Shown here: one piece after another, positions 15,861-23,794 of the stretch | Layout: every line of letters begins with the position of its first letter | Position numbering within the stretch: the first letter of the stretch is position 1 | The notes under the pieces: generated by a model | What the model was told of the DNA's origin: nothing | Seen by the model: the letters and a program-made list of their open reading frames with translations, nothing else | Databases searched by the model: none | Position numbers and translations under genes: made by a program | Assembly (NCBI GenBank): GCA_910575275.1 | Contig: CAJTEE010000011.1 | Coordinates: 1-64,000 of the forward strand | Direction of reading: 5' to 3' | DNA length: 64,000 bases | Source of the DNA: Lachnospiraceae bacterium | GTDB lineage: Bacteria; Bacillota; Clostridia; Lachnospirales; Lachnospiraceae

Positions 15861-17441
15861 ATGCCCTGTCCACACAACGAAATCACGATTGTACAGCGAA
15901 GCCAGCGGCAGTCTGCGGTTGCCGCCGCTGCTTACCAGAGTGGCGAAAAGCTTTTCTGTGAATATGACCAGCAAGTGAAGCACTACCCGGAAAAGCGTGG
16001 TATCGTCCACAATGAAATCCTGCTCCCGGCAAATGCCCCACAGAAATATGCAGACCGCAATACCCTATGGAACGCCGCCGAAGCGGTGGAGAAACAATGG
16101 AACTCTCAGCTTGCAAGGCGGTGGGTGCTTACCATCCCCAGAGAGATACCACCTGACCAGTATGCTGTCCTTGTCCGGGAGTTTTGTAAACAGCAGTTTG
16201 TTTCCAAAGGCATGATTGCTGACTTTGCCATCCATGACCCCCATCCGCCGGGACACAATCCCCACGCCCATGTCATGCTGACTATGAGGGCAATGGATGA
16301 ACATGGGAAATGGCTTCCCAAGAGCCGCAAGGTTTATGACCTTGACGAAAACGGGGAACGGATAAAACTTCCCTCCGGCAGATGGAAAAGCCACAAGGAA
16401 GATACGGTTGACTGGAACGACCAGAAGTATTGTGAAATCTGGAGGCATGAATGGGAGGTCATCCAGAACCGCTATCTGGAAGCCAATGACCGCCCGGAGC
16501 GTGTGGACTTGCGTTCCTATGCCAGACAGGGGCTTGATATTGTCCCCACTGTCCATGAGGGTGCTGCTGTCCGGCAGATGGAAAAACGTGGTATCCAGAC
16601 GAATATCGGCAATCTGAACCGGGAAATCAGAGCCGCCAACCGCCTGATGAAGTCCATCCGGCAGCTTATCCAAAACCTCAAAGGCTGGATTACCGAGCTG
16701 GGAGAAAAACGGAAAGAGCTGCTTGCACAAAAAGCGGCGGAGGAAGCGGTCTTTCTTCCAAATCTGCTGATGAAGTATATGGAGATACGAAAGGAAGAAC
16801 GGAAGGACTGGACAAGGGCTGGACAGAACCGGGGGACTTCACAGGACTTAAAGGCAGTCAGCGAAGCCCTGTCCTATCTCCGGCAAAAGGGGCTTTCTAC
16901 TGTGGAGGACTTAGAAGTATTTCTGGAATCTTCCGGGAAATCAGCCGCAGATTACCGCAATCAGATGAAGCCAAAGGAAGCCCGCAGCAAAGTGATTGAC
17001 GGGATTCTTGCCAGCCGGACAGACAGCAAGGAATGTAAGCCCGTCTATGACAAGTACCAGAAGATATTTTTTAAGAAAACAAAGGAAAAATTCAAACAGG
17101 AACACCCGGAGGTTGCCCGGTATGAGAAAGCCGCCGCCTACCTTGCTAAGCACCCGGACGATAAGGACAGCACTCAAAAGGAACTGCAAGAGGAGCAGGA
17201 AACGCTTCTCAGCGAAATCGCAGAGCTGAAAGTACCGCTGACCGAGGTACAGGAGGATTTGAAGAAGCTGCGGGACATCCGTTATTGGGTACGGAAAGCC
17301 ACACCCGGCACAGAGGAAAGTAAAGAGCCACCCAAGAAACAGCCCATCAAGGAAGCCTTGCAGGATAAGGTGGACGAGAAAAAGGCTAAAAGAACTATCC
17401 CGGCGCAGACAAAACGCAAACAACAGGATATGGAACTTTAA
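15861..17441 (+). CDS. MobA/MobL-family relaxase (MobQ type)
   Basis: A 526-residue relaxase. The N-terminus has the MobA/MobL features QSAVAAAAYQSGEKL and, near residue 130, HDPHPPGHNPHAHVMLTMR, the metal-binding histidine cluster. The C-terminal half is highly charged and helical, with a Lys-rich tail. It nicks the transfer origin of module B and is unrelated in detail to the relaxases at 4230 and 31777. The ATG at 15861 follows AAAGGAGGG. Confidence 0.9.
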   Translation: MPCPHNEITIVQRSQRQSAVAAAAYQSGEKLFCEYDQQVKHYPEKRGIVHNEILLPANAPQKYADRNTLWNAAEAVEKQWNSQLARRWVLTIPREIPPDQYAVLVREFCKQQFVSKGMIADFAIHDPHPPGHNPHAHVMLTMRAMDEHGKWLPKSRKVYDLDENGERIKLPSGRWKSHKEDTVDWNDQKYCEIWRHEWEVIQNRYLEANDRPERVDLRSYARQGLDIVPTVHEGAAVRQMEKRGIQTNIGNLNREIRAANRLMKSIRQLIQNLKGWITELGEKRKELLAQKAAEEAVFLPNLLMKYMEIRKEERKDWTRAGQNRGTSQDLKAVSEALSYLRQKGLSTVEDLEVFLESSGKSAADYRNQMKPKEARSKVIDGILASRTDSKECKPVYDKYQKIFFKKTKEKFKQEHPEVARYEKAAAYLAKHPDDKDSTQKELQEEQETLLSEIAELKVPLTEVQEDLKKLRDIRYWVRKATPGTEESKEPPKKQPIKEALQDKVDEKKAKRTIPAQTKRKQQDMEL

Positions 17442-17507
17442 CAGACACTTGCCATTTTCAATCAGAGAATGTCAGGTGTTTTTTCTTTTTTTCAAGGAGG
17501 GACAGAT

Positions 17508-18152
17508 TTGAATGTATTTGAAGCTGTGAAGCAGTCCGTCACAACCAGACAGGCTGCGGAGCATTATGGAATCCATGCAGGGCGGAACGGGATGGCTTGC
17601 TGCCCGTTCCATCACGATAAAACCCCAAGCATGAAGCTGGATCGGCGTTACCACTGCTTCGGTTGCGGTGCGGATGGGGATGTGATTGATTTTGCCGCCG
17701 CCCTGTATGGGCTGGGAAAGAAAGAAGCCGCCGTACAACTGGCACAGGACTTCGGGCTTTCCTATGAGGACTGGAAGCCGCCGGGAAAGGCAAAAAAGCC
17801 CAAGCCCTGGCAGAAATCCCCGGAGGAACAGTTTCAAGAAGCAAAGAGCCGCTGCTTCCGTATTCTTGCCGATTATCTCCATCTGCTTCGGGCATGGAGA
17901 ACGGACTACGCCCCACACTCCCCGGAGGAAGCCTTTCATCCCCGGTTTATAGAAGCCTTACAGAAGCAAGACCAAGTGGAGTATCTGCTGGATGTGCTGC
18001 TGTTCGGGGAAACAGAGGAAAAAGCGGCTTTGATTACGGACTACGGAAAGGATGTGATACAGCTTGAACAGCGAATGGCAGAGCTTGCCGCCGCAGACGC
18101 AGCAAGAACTAAAAAACACCATGAACGCCATGCAGCCACCCCAGAGCATTGA
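17508..18152 (+). CDS. CHC2 zinc-finger primase-like protein
   Basis: A 214-residue protein whose first 80 residues are the CHC2 zinc finger of DnaG primases: CCPFHHDKTPSMKL then YHCFGCGADGDVIDFAA. The catalytic TOPRIM part is missing, so it may act only in DNA recognition together with the ATPase encoded next. A TTG start at 17508 has AAGGAGG seven bases before it. The end overlaps the next gene. Confidence 0.8.
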   Translation: MNVFEAVKQSVTTRQAAEHYGIHAGRNGMACCPFHHDKTPSMKLDRRYHCFGCGADGDVIDFAAALYGLGKKEAAVQLAQDFGLSYEDWKPPGKAKKPKPWQKSPEEQFQEAKSRCFRILADYLHLLRAWRTDYAPHSPEEAFHPRFIEALQKQDQVEYLLDVLLFGETEEKAALITDYGKDVIQLEQRMAELAAADAARTKKHHERHAATPEH

Positions 18153-19458
18153 GGAAATCAAGGAGGGGCTGGAAACTACCGAGAAAGGCGGCGTCCGTCA
18201 GAGTATACGGAACTGCCTGACTGTATTCCAGCGTGACCCGCTGCTTTCCGGGGCTATCGCATACAATATCCTGACTGACCGCAAGGACATCATAAAGCCC
18301 ATCGGCTTCCACAGGGAAAGCACCCCCCTGAACGATACAGATATGAAGTATCTGCTTCTCTATCTGGAAGAAACCTACGGGCTTACCAATGAGAAAAAGA
18401 TTGATAACGCCATCGGGATTGTGGCGAATGAAAACAAGTACCACCCCATCCGGGATTATTTAAGTTCCCTTGTGTGGGACGGGACAGAGCGAATCCGCTT
18501 CTGCCTGCGGCACTTTCTGGGGGCTGACGCAGACGATTACACCTATGAAGCGTTGAAGCTGTTCCTGCTGGGTGCAATCTCACGAGCCTTTCAGCCGGGG
18601 TGCAAGTTTGAAATCATGCTTTGTCTGGTAGGCGGTCAGGGGGCTGGCAAGTCCACCTTCTTCCGTCTGCTGGCAATCCGGGACGAGTGGTTCTCCGATG
18701 ATTTGCGGAAGCTGGACGATGACAATGTGTACCGCAAGCTGCAAGGTCACTGGATTATCGAAATGTCGGAAATGATGGCAACCGCAAACGCCAAGAGCAT
18801 TGAGGAAATCAAGTCATTTTTAAGCCGGCAGAAAGAGGTTTACAAGATACCCTATGAAACCCACCCGGCAGACCGCCCCCGTCAGTGCGTGTTTGGCGGC
18901 ACTTCCAATGCCCTTGATTTTCTTCCCCTTGACCGTTCCGGCAACCGCCGCTTTATCCCCGTCATGGTGTACCCGGAGCAAGCCGAGGTTCACATTTTGG
19001 AGGACGAAGCCGCTTCCAGAGCCTATATCGAGCAGATGTGGGCGGAAGCGATGGAGATTTACCGAAGCGGCAGGTTCAAGCTGGCTTTCAGCCCCGCCAT
19101 GCAGCGGTATCTCAAAGAACACCAGCGGGATTTTATGCCGGAGGACACCAAAGCCGGAATGATACAGGCGTATCTTGATAAGTACACCGGGAGCATGGTC
19201 TGTTCCAAGCAGCTCTACAAGGAAGCCTTGAACCATGCCTTTGACGAACCGAAGCAATGGGAAATCCGGGAAATCAACGAGATTATGAACCAGTGCATTT
19301 CCGGCTGGCGGTACTTCCCGAATCCAAGAATGTTTTCAGAATATGGCAGACAAAAGGGCTGGGAGCGTGAAAACCCGGCAACGGACTCCGGCAACCCGTC
19401 TGAAAAAATGGTGGACGGTTTTGTGGAGGTCACAGAACAGATGGAGCTTCCATTCTGA
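18121..19458 (+). CDS. VirE-type (virulence-associated E) ATPase
   Basis: A protein of about 445 residues with VirE/P4-type helicase features: Walker A VGGQGAGKSTFF, Walker B-like GHWIIEMSEM, and the motif FGGTSNALDFLPLDRSGNRRFIPV. With the CHC2 protein upstream it forms a split primase-helicase replication module, as seen in mobilizable elements and phage satellites. The frame is open from a TTG at 18064; ATG 18121 is an internal alternative with a longer overlap choice unresolved. Confidence 0.82.
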   Translation: MNAMQPPQSIEEIKEGLETTEKGGVRQSIRNCLTVFQRDPLLSGAIAYNILTDRKDIIKPIGFHRESTPLNDTDMKYLLLYLEETYGLTNEKKIDNAIGIVANENKYHPIRDYLSSLVWDGTERIRFCLRHFLGADADDYTYEALKLFLLGAISRAFQPGCKFEIMLCLVGGQGAGKSTFFRLLAIRDEWFSDDLRKLDDDNVYRKLQGHWIIEMSEMMATANAKSIEEIKSFLSRQKEVYKIPYETHPADRPRQCVFGGTSNALDFLPLDRSGNRRFIPVMVYPEQAEVHILEDEAASRAYIEQMWAEAMEIYRSGRFKLAFSPAMQRYLKEHQRDFMPEDTKAGMIQAYLDKYTGSMVCSKQLYKEALNHAFDEPKQWEIREINEIMNQCISGWRYFPNPRMFSEYGRQKGWERENPATDSGNPSEKMVDGFVEVTEQMELPF

Positions 19459-19699
19459 AAATGACAGCCTGTTGCACACCCTGTTGCTATCCCGTTGCCG
19501 AGCCGGTTGCCGGAGAAAATCCCATAACTGCGGGCTTTTCTCCCCTATGACAACCAAAACAACAGAAAAATAAAAGAAAAATATAAATAGTAACCATCGC
19601 CAGATTGAGATTGTTTGCAAGGTCTTTTGAAGCCCGTTGCCGGACTTCGTTGCCGACACCCTCTGTCTGGCTATTTTCATGTATGGAGGATAACTGCCT
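19459..19699. other. Spacer before recombinase B operon
   Basis: No gene is seen. A T/A-rich core near 19555-19590 is flanked by repeated CCCGTTGCCG-like words (CCCGTTGCCGAGCCGGTTGCCGG at about 19491-19513, CCCGTTGCCGGACTTCGTTGCCG at 19632-19654), which may be recombinase or regulator sites. GGAGG before 19700 is the ribosome site of the next small gene. Confidence 0.4.
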
Positions 19700-19897
19700 A
19701 TGGCAAAAAACAAAACAGAGATTCATGTGACTACTGTGTTTGACGGGGAGCTTGACGCAACCGATGTGTTCGTCAGCCTGATTTCCCAGAAATATGGAAA
19801 GACAAATTCAAAAGAATATCTTGCTAAAAAGAAAGATTTGAAGTATAATGAAGATGAGGTTCAAAAGAGCCAGATACCGTCTGGATTGTGTGGGTAA
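19700..19897 (+). CDS. Small protein preceding recombinase B
   Basis: A 65-residue protein beginning MAKNKTEIHVTTVFDGELDA and ending one base before the recombinase ATG. Small genes of this position (TnpW-like) usually accompany such recombinases; the sequence has a TTVFDGELDATDVFVSLI core followed by a lysine-rich tail. Function is not known. An ATGGAGG site lies upstream. Confidence 0.65.
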   Translation: MAKNKTEIHVTTVFDGELDATDVFVSLISQKYGKTNSKEYLAKKKDLKYNEDEVQKSQIPSGLCG

Positions 19898-21568
19898 ATG
19901 GCTATGATGAACGAAATGGAATACAGAACAATCGGTTCGGCACTTGCCGGGGGCTATCGTGCAGCGGTCTATTGCAGACTGTCAAAGGACGATGACCTGC
20001 AAGGCGAAAGTGCCAGTATCGCAAACCAGCGTGATATGCTGGAAAAATACTGCGAAAAGCAGGGATGGGAGGTTGTGGCAGTCTATCAGGACGATGGCTT
20101 CACAGGTCTTAATATGGAGCGTCCTGATTTACAGAGAATGTTGAGAGCCATTGAGCGCAGGCAAATCAACCTTGTCATCACGAAAGACCTCAGCCGACTG
20201 GGGCGGAACTATCTGCAAACCGGGCATTTGATTGAGGACTTTTTCCCAAGAAACGGTGTCCGCTATATCGCCATGAATGACGGTATCGACACCCTGCGGG
20301 ATAACAACGATATTGCCCCGTTCAAGAATATCCTGAACGAGATGTACAGCAAGGATATTTCCAAGAAAGTCCATTCCTCTTATCTTCTGAAAGCGCAGAA
20401 AGGACAGTTTACCGGGTGTCTTGCCCCGTTTGGGTATCGGAAAGACCCGGAGGACAAAAACCATCTGCTCATTGACGAGGAAACCGCCCCGATTGTGCGG
20501 CTGATTTTCGGATATGCCCTGAACGGTCATGGTCCGAACTATATCCGCAGACGGCTGGAGGAAGAAAAAATCCCCTGCCCCACATGGTGGAACCGGGAAC
20601 GGGGGCTTCGCAATACCCGCACCAAATGGGAAAAGAAAGACCCGGAAAACGGGCGGTATATGTGGGACTTCTCCGTTATCAAAGACCTTTTGATGAATCC
20701 CGTCTACACCGGGGCGATTGCTTCCCAGAAAAAAGACTACCGCTTCAAAATCGGCACGATTGGGGAAAAGAAGCCGGAGGACTGGATTGTGGTGGAGGGA
20801 CAGCATGAACCGCTGATTGACCGCATGAGTTTTGACATTGTGCAGAACAAGCTGAAATCCCGCCAGCGTCCGGGGCAGACCAATGAAATCAGCCTGTTTG
20901 CCGGACTGCTAAAATGCGGCGAGTGTGGGAAGTCGCTGACGATACGCTACACAAACGCAAAACATCCCCAGCGGATATACTCCTGCAAAACCTACAATGC
21001 CTTTGGAAAGAACCACTGCACCCAGCACCGGATTGATTATGACACCCTTTACAGCCATGTGCTGCGGAAAATACGGGAATGTGCCAGAGCTGCCCTGATG
21101 GACGGGGAAGCGGTTGCCGACCGCCTGACCAATACCTGTGAAGCCGAGCAGCGGGAACAGCGGGAAGCAATGGAACGCTCCCTTACAAGGGACGAGGAAC
21201 GGATTGAGGTTCTGGACAAAATGGTAATGCGGCTTTATGAGGATATGATTGCAGGGCGTATCAGTGAGCAGAACTTCAACACCATGCTGGAAAGGACACA
21301 GACCGAGCAGACGGAGCTTAAAACAAAAGTGTCCGAGGGCAGGAAGCGGCTGTCCGATGAAGTCCAGCTTGCCAATGACGCAAAACAATGGGTGGAAGCC
21401 ATTCAGGAATACGCCAACATCACAGAGCTGGACGCAGCCACCCTCAACCGCTTAATCAAAGAAATCGTCGTGCATGAGCGCATTGACGAAAATAAAACAA
21501 GACACATTTCTATCGAAATTCATTTTAATCTCAAACCCATCCCGGAGGTGGAACAGGTCACTGCCTGA
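19898..21568 (+). CDS. Large serine recombinase B (TndX/TnpX-like)
   Basis: A 556-residue recombinase. The catalytic Ser is in VYCRLSKDDDLQGES (near residue 29), with NLVITKDLSRLGRNYL further on. The recombinase domain, zinc ribbon (CGECGKSLTIRYTN, then YSCKTYNAFGKNHC) and coiled coil follow in order. Its gene ends 91 bases from the right junction in maff2, so it is the best candidate for the enzyme that inserted the element at this site. It is about the same size as recombinase A but clearly diverged. Confidence 0.93.
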   Translation: MAMMNEMEYRTIGSALAGGYRAAVYCRLSKDDDLQGESASIANQRDMLEKYCEKQGWEVVAVYQDDGFTGLNMERPDLQRMLRAIERRQINLVITKDLSRLGRNYLQTGHLIEDFFPRNGVRYIAMNDGIDTLRDNNDIAPFKNILNEMYSKDISKKVHSSYLLKAQKGQFTGCLAPFGYRKDPEDKNHLLIDEETAPIVRLIFGYALNGHGPNYIRRRLEEEKIPCPTWWNRERGLRNTRTKWEKKDPENGRYMWDFSVIKDLLMNPVYTGAIASQKKDYRFKIGTIGEKKPEDWIVVEGQHEPLIDRMSFDIVQNKLKSRQRPGQTNEISLFAGLLKCGECGKSLTIRYTNAKHPQRIYSCKTYNAFGKNHCTQHRIDYDTLYSHVLRKIRECARAALMDGEAVADRLTNTCEAEQREQREAMERSLTRDEERIEVLDKMVMRLYEDMIAGRISEQNFNTMLERTQTEQTELKTKVSEGRKRLSDEVQLANDAKQWVEAIQEYANITELDAATLNRLIKEIVVHERIDENKTRHISIEIHFNLKPIPEVEQVTA

Positions 21569-21659
21569 CCTGTCCCGCCGGGACGGTTCTCTTAACAACA
21601 CCATATAGATTTTTTGTACGCCGCCGCCCGCCATCGAGCAGAGTTTTTACACCTAATTG
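21569..21659. other. Right end of the insertion (attR region)
   Basis: Between the recombinase stop and the resumption of maff2 lie an inverted pair (CTGTCCCGCCGGGACGG, 21570-21586) and a T-rich stretch. Maff2 homology resumes at GGGATAAAACAG (21660). At the left end it stops after GGCGCGAA (about 235). The shared crossover dinucleotide cannot be fixed without an empty site for comparison. Confidence 0.6.
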
Positions 21660-21740
21660 GGGATAAAACAGCTCATGGCCGGCGGGGGCTTCGTCCTCCT
21701 TGGCATGAACCTGATCCCGCTGCTGGCTGACCTGTTTTAA
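21660..21740 (+). pseudogene. Maff2-family membrane protein, 3' part
   Basis: Reads GIKQLMAGGGFVLLGMNLIP and ends in LLADLF before a TAA. This is the C-terminal hydrophobic half of the protein begun at 111. It has no start codon of its own with a ribosome site. It is followed 20 bases later by the VirB6-like gene, the normal gene order of the host element. Confidence 0.85.
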
Positions 21741-21760
21741 GTTTCCCAAAGGAGTGACCT

Positions 21761-22627
21761 ATGCAAAGTATCTTCGACGCCATCACGGAATGGCTCAAAG
21801 CCCTTTTGGTCGAGGGTATCATGGAGAACCTCGGCGGGCTTTTTGCGGGGGTGAACGAGCAGGTCGGAGAGATCGCGGCACAGGTAGGGATGACCCCGGC
21901 GGCATGGAACGCCGGGGTGTTCTCCATGATACGCCAGCTCTCCGAGACCGTCATCCTCCCCATAGCGGGGCTGGTGCTGACCTTCGTGATGACCTATGAG
22001 CTCATCCAGATGCTGGTGGACCACAACAACCTCCACAACTTCGACACCTGGATTTTCTTCAAATGGATTTTCAAGACTTTCGCCGCCGTGCTGGTGCTCT
22101 CCAACACCTTCAACATCGTCATGGCGGTATTTGACGTCTCCCAGCATGTAGTGCAGCAGTCGGCGGGGCTGATACAGGGCTCCACCGCCGTCACACCGGA
22201 GGCGCTGGAGAACATGCAGGCCCAGCTTGAGGCAATGGAGCTTGGCACCCTGCTGGGGATATTCCTGCAATCCTTCTTCGTGCAGTTCACCATGACGGCC
22301 CTGAATATCGTGGTGTTCGTCATTGTCTATGGGCGCATGATAGAGATTTACCTGATGACCAGCCTTGCCCCCATCCCCTTCGCCACTATCGCCAACCGGG
22401 AGGCCGGGCATATGGGGCACAACTATTTCAAGTCCCTTTTCGCCGTGGGGTTCCAGGGGATGCTTATCATGGTCTGCATGGCGATCTACGCCGTGCTGGT
22501 GCAGGGTATCGCGGCGGGCGGCGACCTGATGGGGGCCATCTGGACCTGCGTGGGGTACACGGTGCTGCTGTGCTTCGTCCTCTTCAAGACCGGGAGCCTC
22601 TCGAAATCCATATGGGGAGCGCACTAA
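21761..22627 (+). CDS. VirB6/TrbL-like conjugation membrane protein
   Basis: A 288-residue multi-spanning protein (about six membrane segments, for example LPIAGLVLTFVMTYELIQML and MTALNIVVFVIVYGRM) with a soluble helical start. It corresponds to the VirB6/TrbL-like channel component of Gram-positive type IV secretion, which sits in the membrane with VirB4. Its ATG follows AAAGGAG. It is the first intact gene of the host element after the insertion, and the insertion has separated it from the native upstream promoter. Confidence 0.85.
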   Translation: MQSIFDAITEWLKALLVEGIMENLGGLFAGVNEQVGEIAAQVGMTPAAWNAGVFSMIRQLSETVILPIAGLVLTFVMTYELIQMLVDHNNLHNFDTWIFFKWIFKTFAAVLVLSNTFNIVMAVFDVSQHVVQQSAGLIQGSTAVTPEALENMQAQLEAMELGTLLGIFLQSFFVQFTMTALNIVVFVIVYGRMIEIYLMTSLAPIPFATIANREAGHMGHNYFKSLFAVGFQGMLIMVCMAIYAVLVQGIAAGGDLMGAIWTCVGYTVLLCFVLFKTGSLSKSIWGAH

Positions 22628-22631
22628 GGGA

Positions 22632-22654
22632 CTCCGGGCCAACCTGGCCCGAAG
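22632..22654. repeat. Dispersed palindrome copy 1 (before SpoVG-like gene)
   Basis: A hairpin with stem CTCCGGGCCA/TGGCCCGAAG and loop ACC, placed five bases before GGAAAGGAGG of the next gene. One of nine copies of the same element in the host conjugative element. Confidence 0.85.
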
Positions 22655-22672
22655 CCGGAAAGGAGGGATACC

Positions 22673-23359
22673 ATGCAGGGACGGGCACCTCGCCGCTACA
22701 GGACAGACGGGAACGGGGACACGCGCCCCGCCTTCCGCGGGAAGCTTCCGGAGGAATTTAACGAGCGGGACATGCTGGCCTTCGCGGCCGACACGGACCT
22801 TCTTCTTTTCCAGAAGGTATCAGAAGAGACCCTCGCCGCCATCCACGCGGCGGGCTACGACTATCGGGGCGGGGCCGTCATGCCCCGGCCCGGAAAGGAG
22901 GAAACAGACATGAACGGACAGGAAACAGCAATCCCGGCGCAGGAGGAAACAAAGGCGCCGCCTATGAAGCTGGACGTGAGCGTCCGGGCCATCCAGCCTA
23001 TGGGGAACCTCTTGGGCTTCGCCACCGTGAAGTTCAACGACTGCTTCGTGGTGGAGGACTTCAAGATATTGCAGACGGACAAGGGGCTCTATGTGGGGAT
23101 GCCCAGCAAGCCCGACAAGACCAGCAGGACCGGCTACCGTGACACGGCAAAGCCCATTACCGGGGACTTCCGAAGACAGCTGCAAGGGGCCGTCCTGGAG
23201 GCCTACTCGGCGGAGCTGGGACGGCTCCGGGCGGTGGCCGCCGCACAGGAGCAGCCCTCCATCAAGAGCCAGCTGGAAGCCGGGGCAAAGGAGGCGGCCA
23301 AAGAGAACGCCGCCCGCTCCCCGAAGAAGGAGAAGCCCGCAAAGGGCGCGGAGCGGTAG
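22673..23359 (+). CDS. SpoVG-domain protein with N-terminal extension
   Basis: The open frame encodes 228 residues. Residues 1-79 (FRGKLPEEFNERDMLAFAAD) form a separate-looking small domain. From about residue 96 on there is a SpoVG-like domain (VSVRAIQPMGNLLGFATVKF, CFVVEDFKILQTDKGLYVGM) and a basic tail. A second good start, ATG 22910, has AAAGGAGG eight bases before it in the same frame, so a SpoVG-only protein (149 residues) is probably also or mainly made. SpoVG family proteins bind nucleic acids; the role in conjugative elements is unknown. Confidence 0.75.
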   Translation: MQGRAPRRYRTDGNGDTRPAFRGKLPEEFNERDMLAFAADTDLLLFQKVSEETLAAIHAAGYDYRGGAVMPRPGKEETDMNGQETAIPAQEETKAPPMKLDVSVRAIQPMGNLLGFATVKFNDCFVVEDFKILQTDKGLYVGMPSKPDKTSRTGYRDTAKPITGDFRRQLQGAVLEAYSAELGRLRAVAAAQEQPSIKSQLEAGAKEAAKENAARSPKKEKPAKGAER

Positions 23360-23364
23360 GACGG

Positions 23365-23389
23365 GCTTCGGGCCAACATGGCCCGAAGC
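23365..23389. repeat. Dispersed palindrome copy 2 (before prgI)
   Basis: A perfect 11-base stem, GCTTCGGGCCA/TGGCCCGAAGC, with loop ACA, lying one base before GGAAAGGAGG of the PrgI-like gene. Confidence 0.9.
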
Positions 23390-23404
23390 GGAAAGGAGGA
23401 CCTT

Positions 23405-23794
23405 ATGGCCTATGTGCCGGTGCCTAACGATTTAAACCGTATCAAAACCAAGCTGGCCTTCAACCTGACGAAACGCCAGCTTATCTGTTTTTCCATAGCG
23501 GGCGGGACAGGCGTACCCTTTTACCTGTTCACCCGCTCCCATATCGGGAACAGCATTGCTCTGTTCCTGATGATAGGGCTCATGCTCCCGTGCTTTCTGT
23601 TCGCCATGTACGAGAAGGACGGCCTTCCCTTTGAGAAGGTACTTCGCAACATTATCCGTGCAAGGTTCCTAACGCCACGGGTGCGGCCCTACAGAACTGA
23701 AAATTTCTACGCTTTTTTGAACCGAAAGGAGGAAAAGCCGATTGCAAAAACAATCAAAGGCGAAACGGCCGGCCGCAAGGGCAAAAAAGCCTGA
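23405..23794 (+). CDS. PrgI-family conjugation membrane protein
   Basis: A 129-residue protein with the PrgI start AYVPVPNDLNRIKTKLAFNL and two membrane spans (LICFSIAGGTGVPFYLF and IALFLMIGLMLPCFLF). PrgI (VirB3-like) proteins act with VirB4 in the mating channel. The ATG follows GGAAAGGAGG. Its end overlaps the virB4 gene by 53 bases in another frame. Confidence 0.85.
   Translation: MAYVPVPNDLNRIKTKLAFNLTKRQLICFSIAGGTGVPFYLFTRSHIGNSIALFLMIGLMLPCFLFAMYEKDGLPFEKVLRNIIRARFLTPRVRPYRTENFYAFLNRKEEKPIAKTIKGETAGRKGKKA

Larger units (their letters stand above)
234..21659. mobile_element. Composite mobilizable insertion inside maff2
   Basis: Everything between the two maff2 halves is foreign to the gene. 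It carries two replication/mobilization modules, each with its own relaxase, Rep-like initiator and large serine recombinase. The second recombinase gene stops 91 bases before the right junction, the usual place for the integrase of TnpX/TndX-type elements. Joining the two halves directly does not restore a clean frame; a few bases around the expected Lys-Ser-Gln codons differ, so the exact crossover bases are uncertain. Whether modules A and B arrived together, in tandem or one inside the other cannot be decided from this sequence alone. Confidence 0.8.

Noticed and set aside
23741-23743. ATT start for virB4, by analogy with the ATA/ATC starts
   Set aside because: The ATT is in the prgI frame; the virB4 frame has TTG one base later at good spacing.
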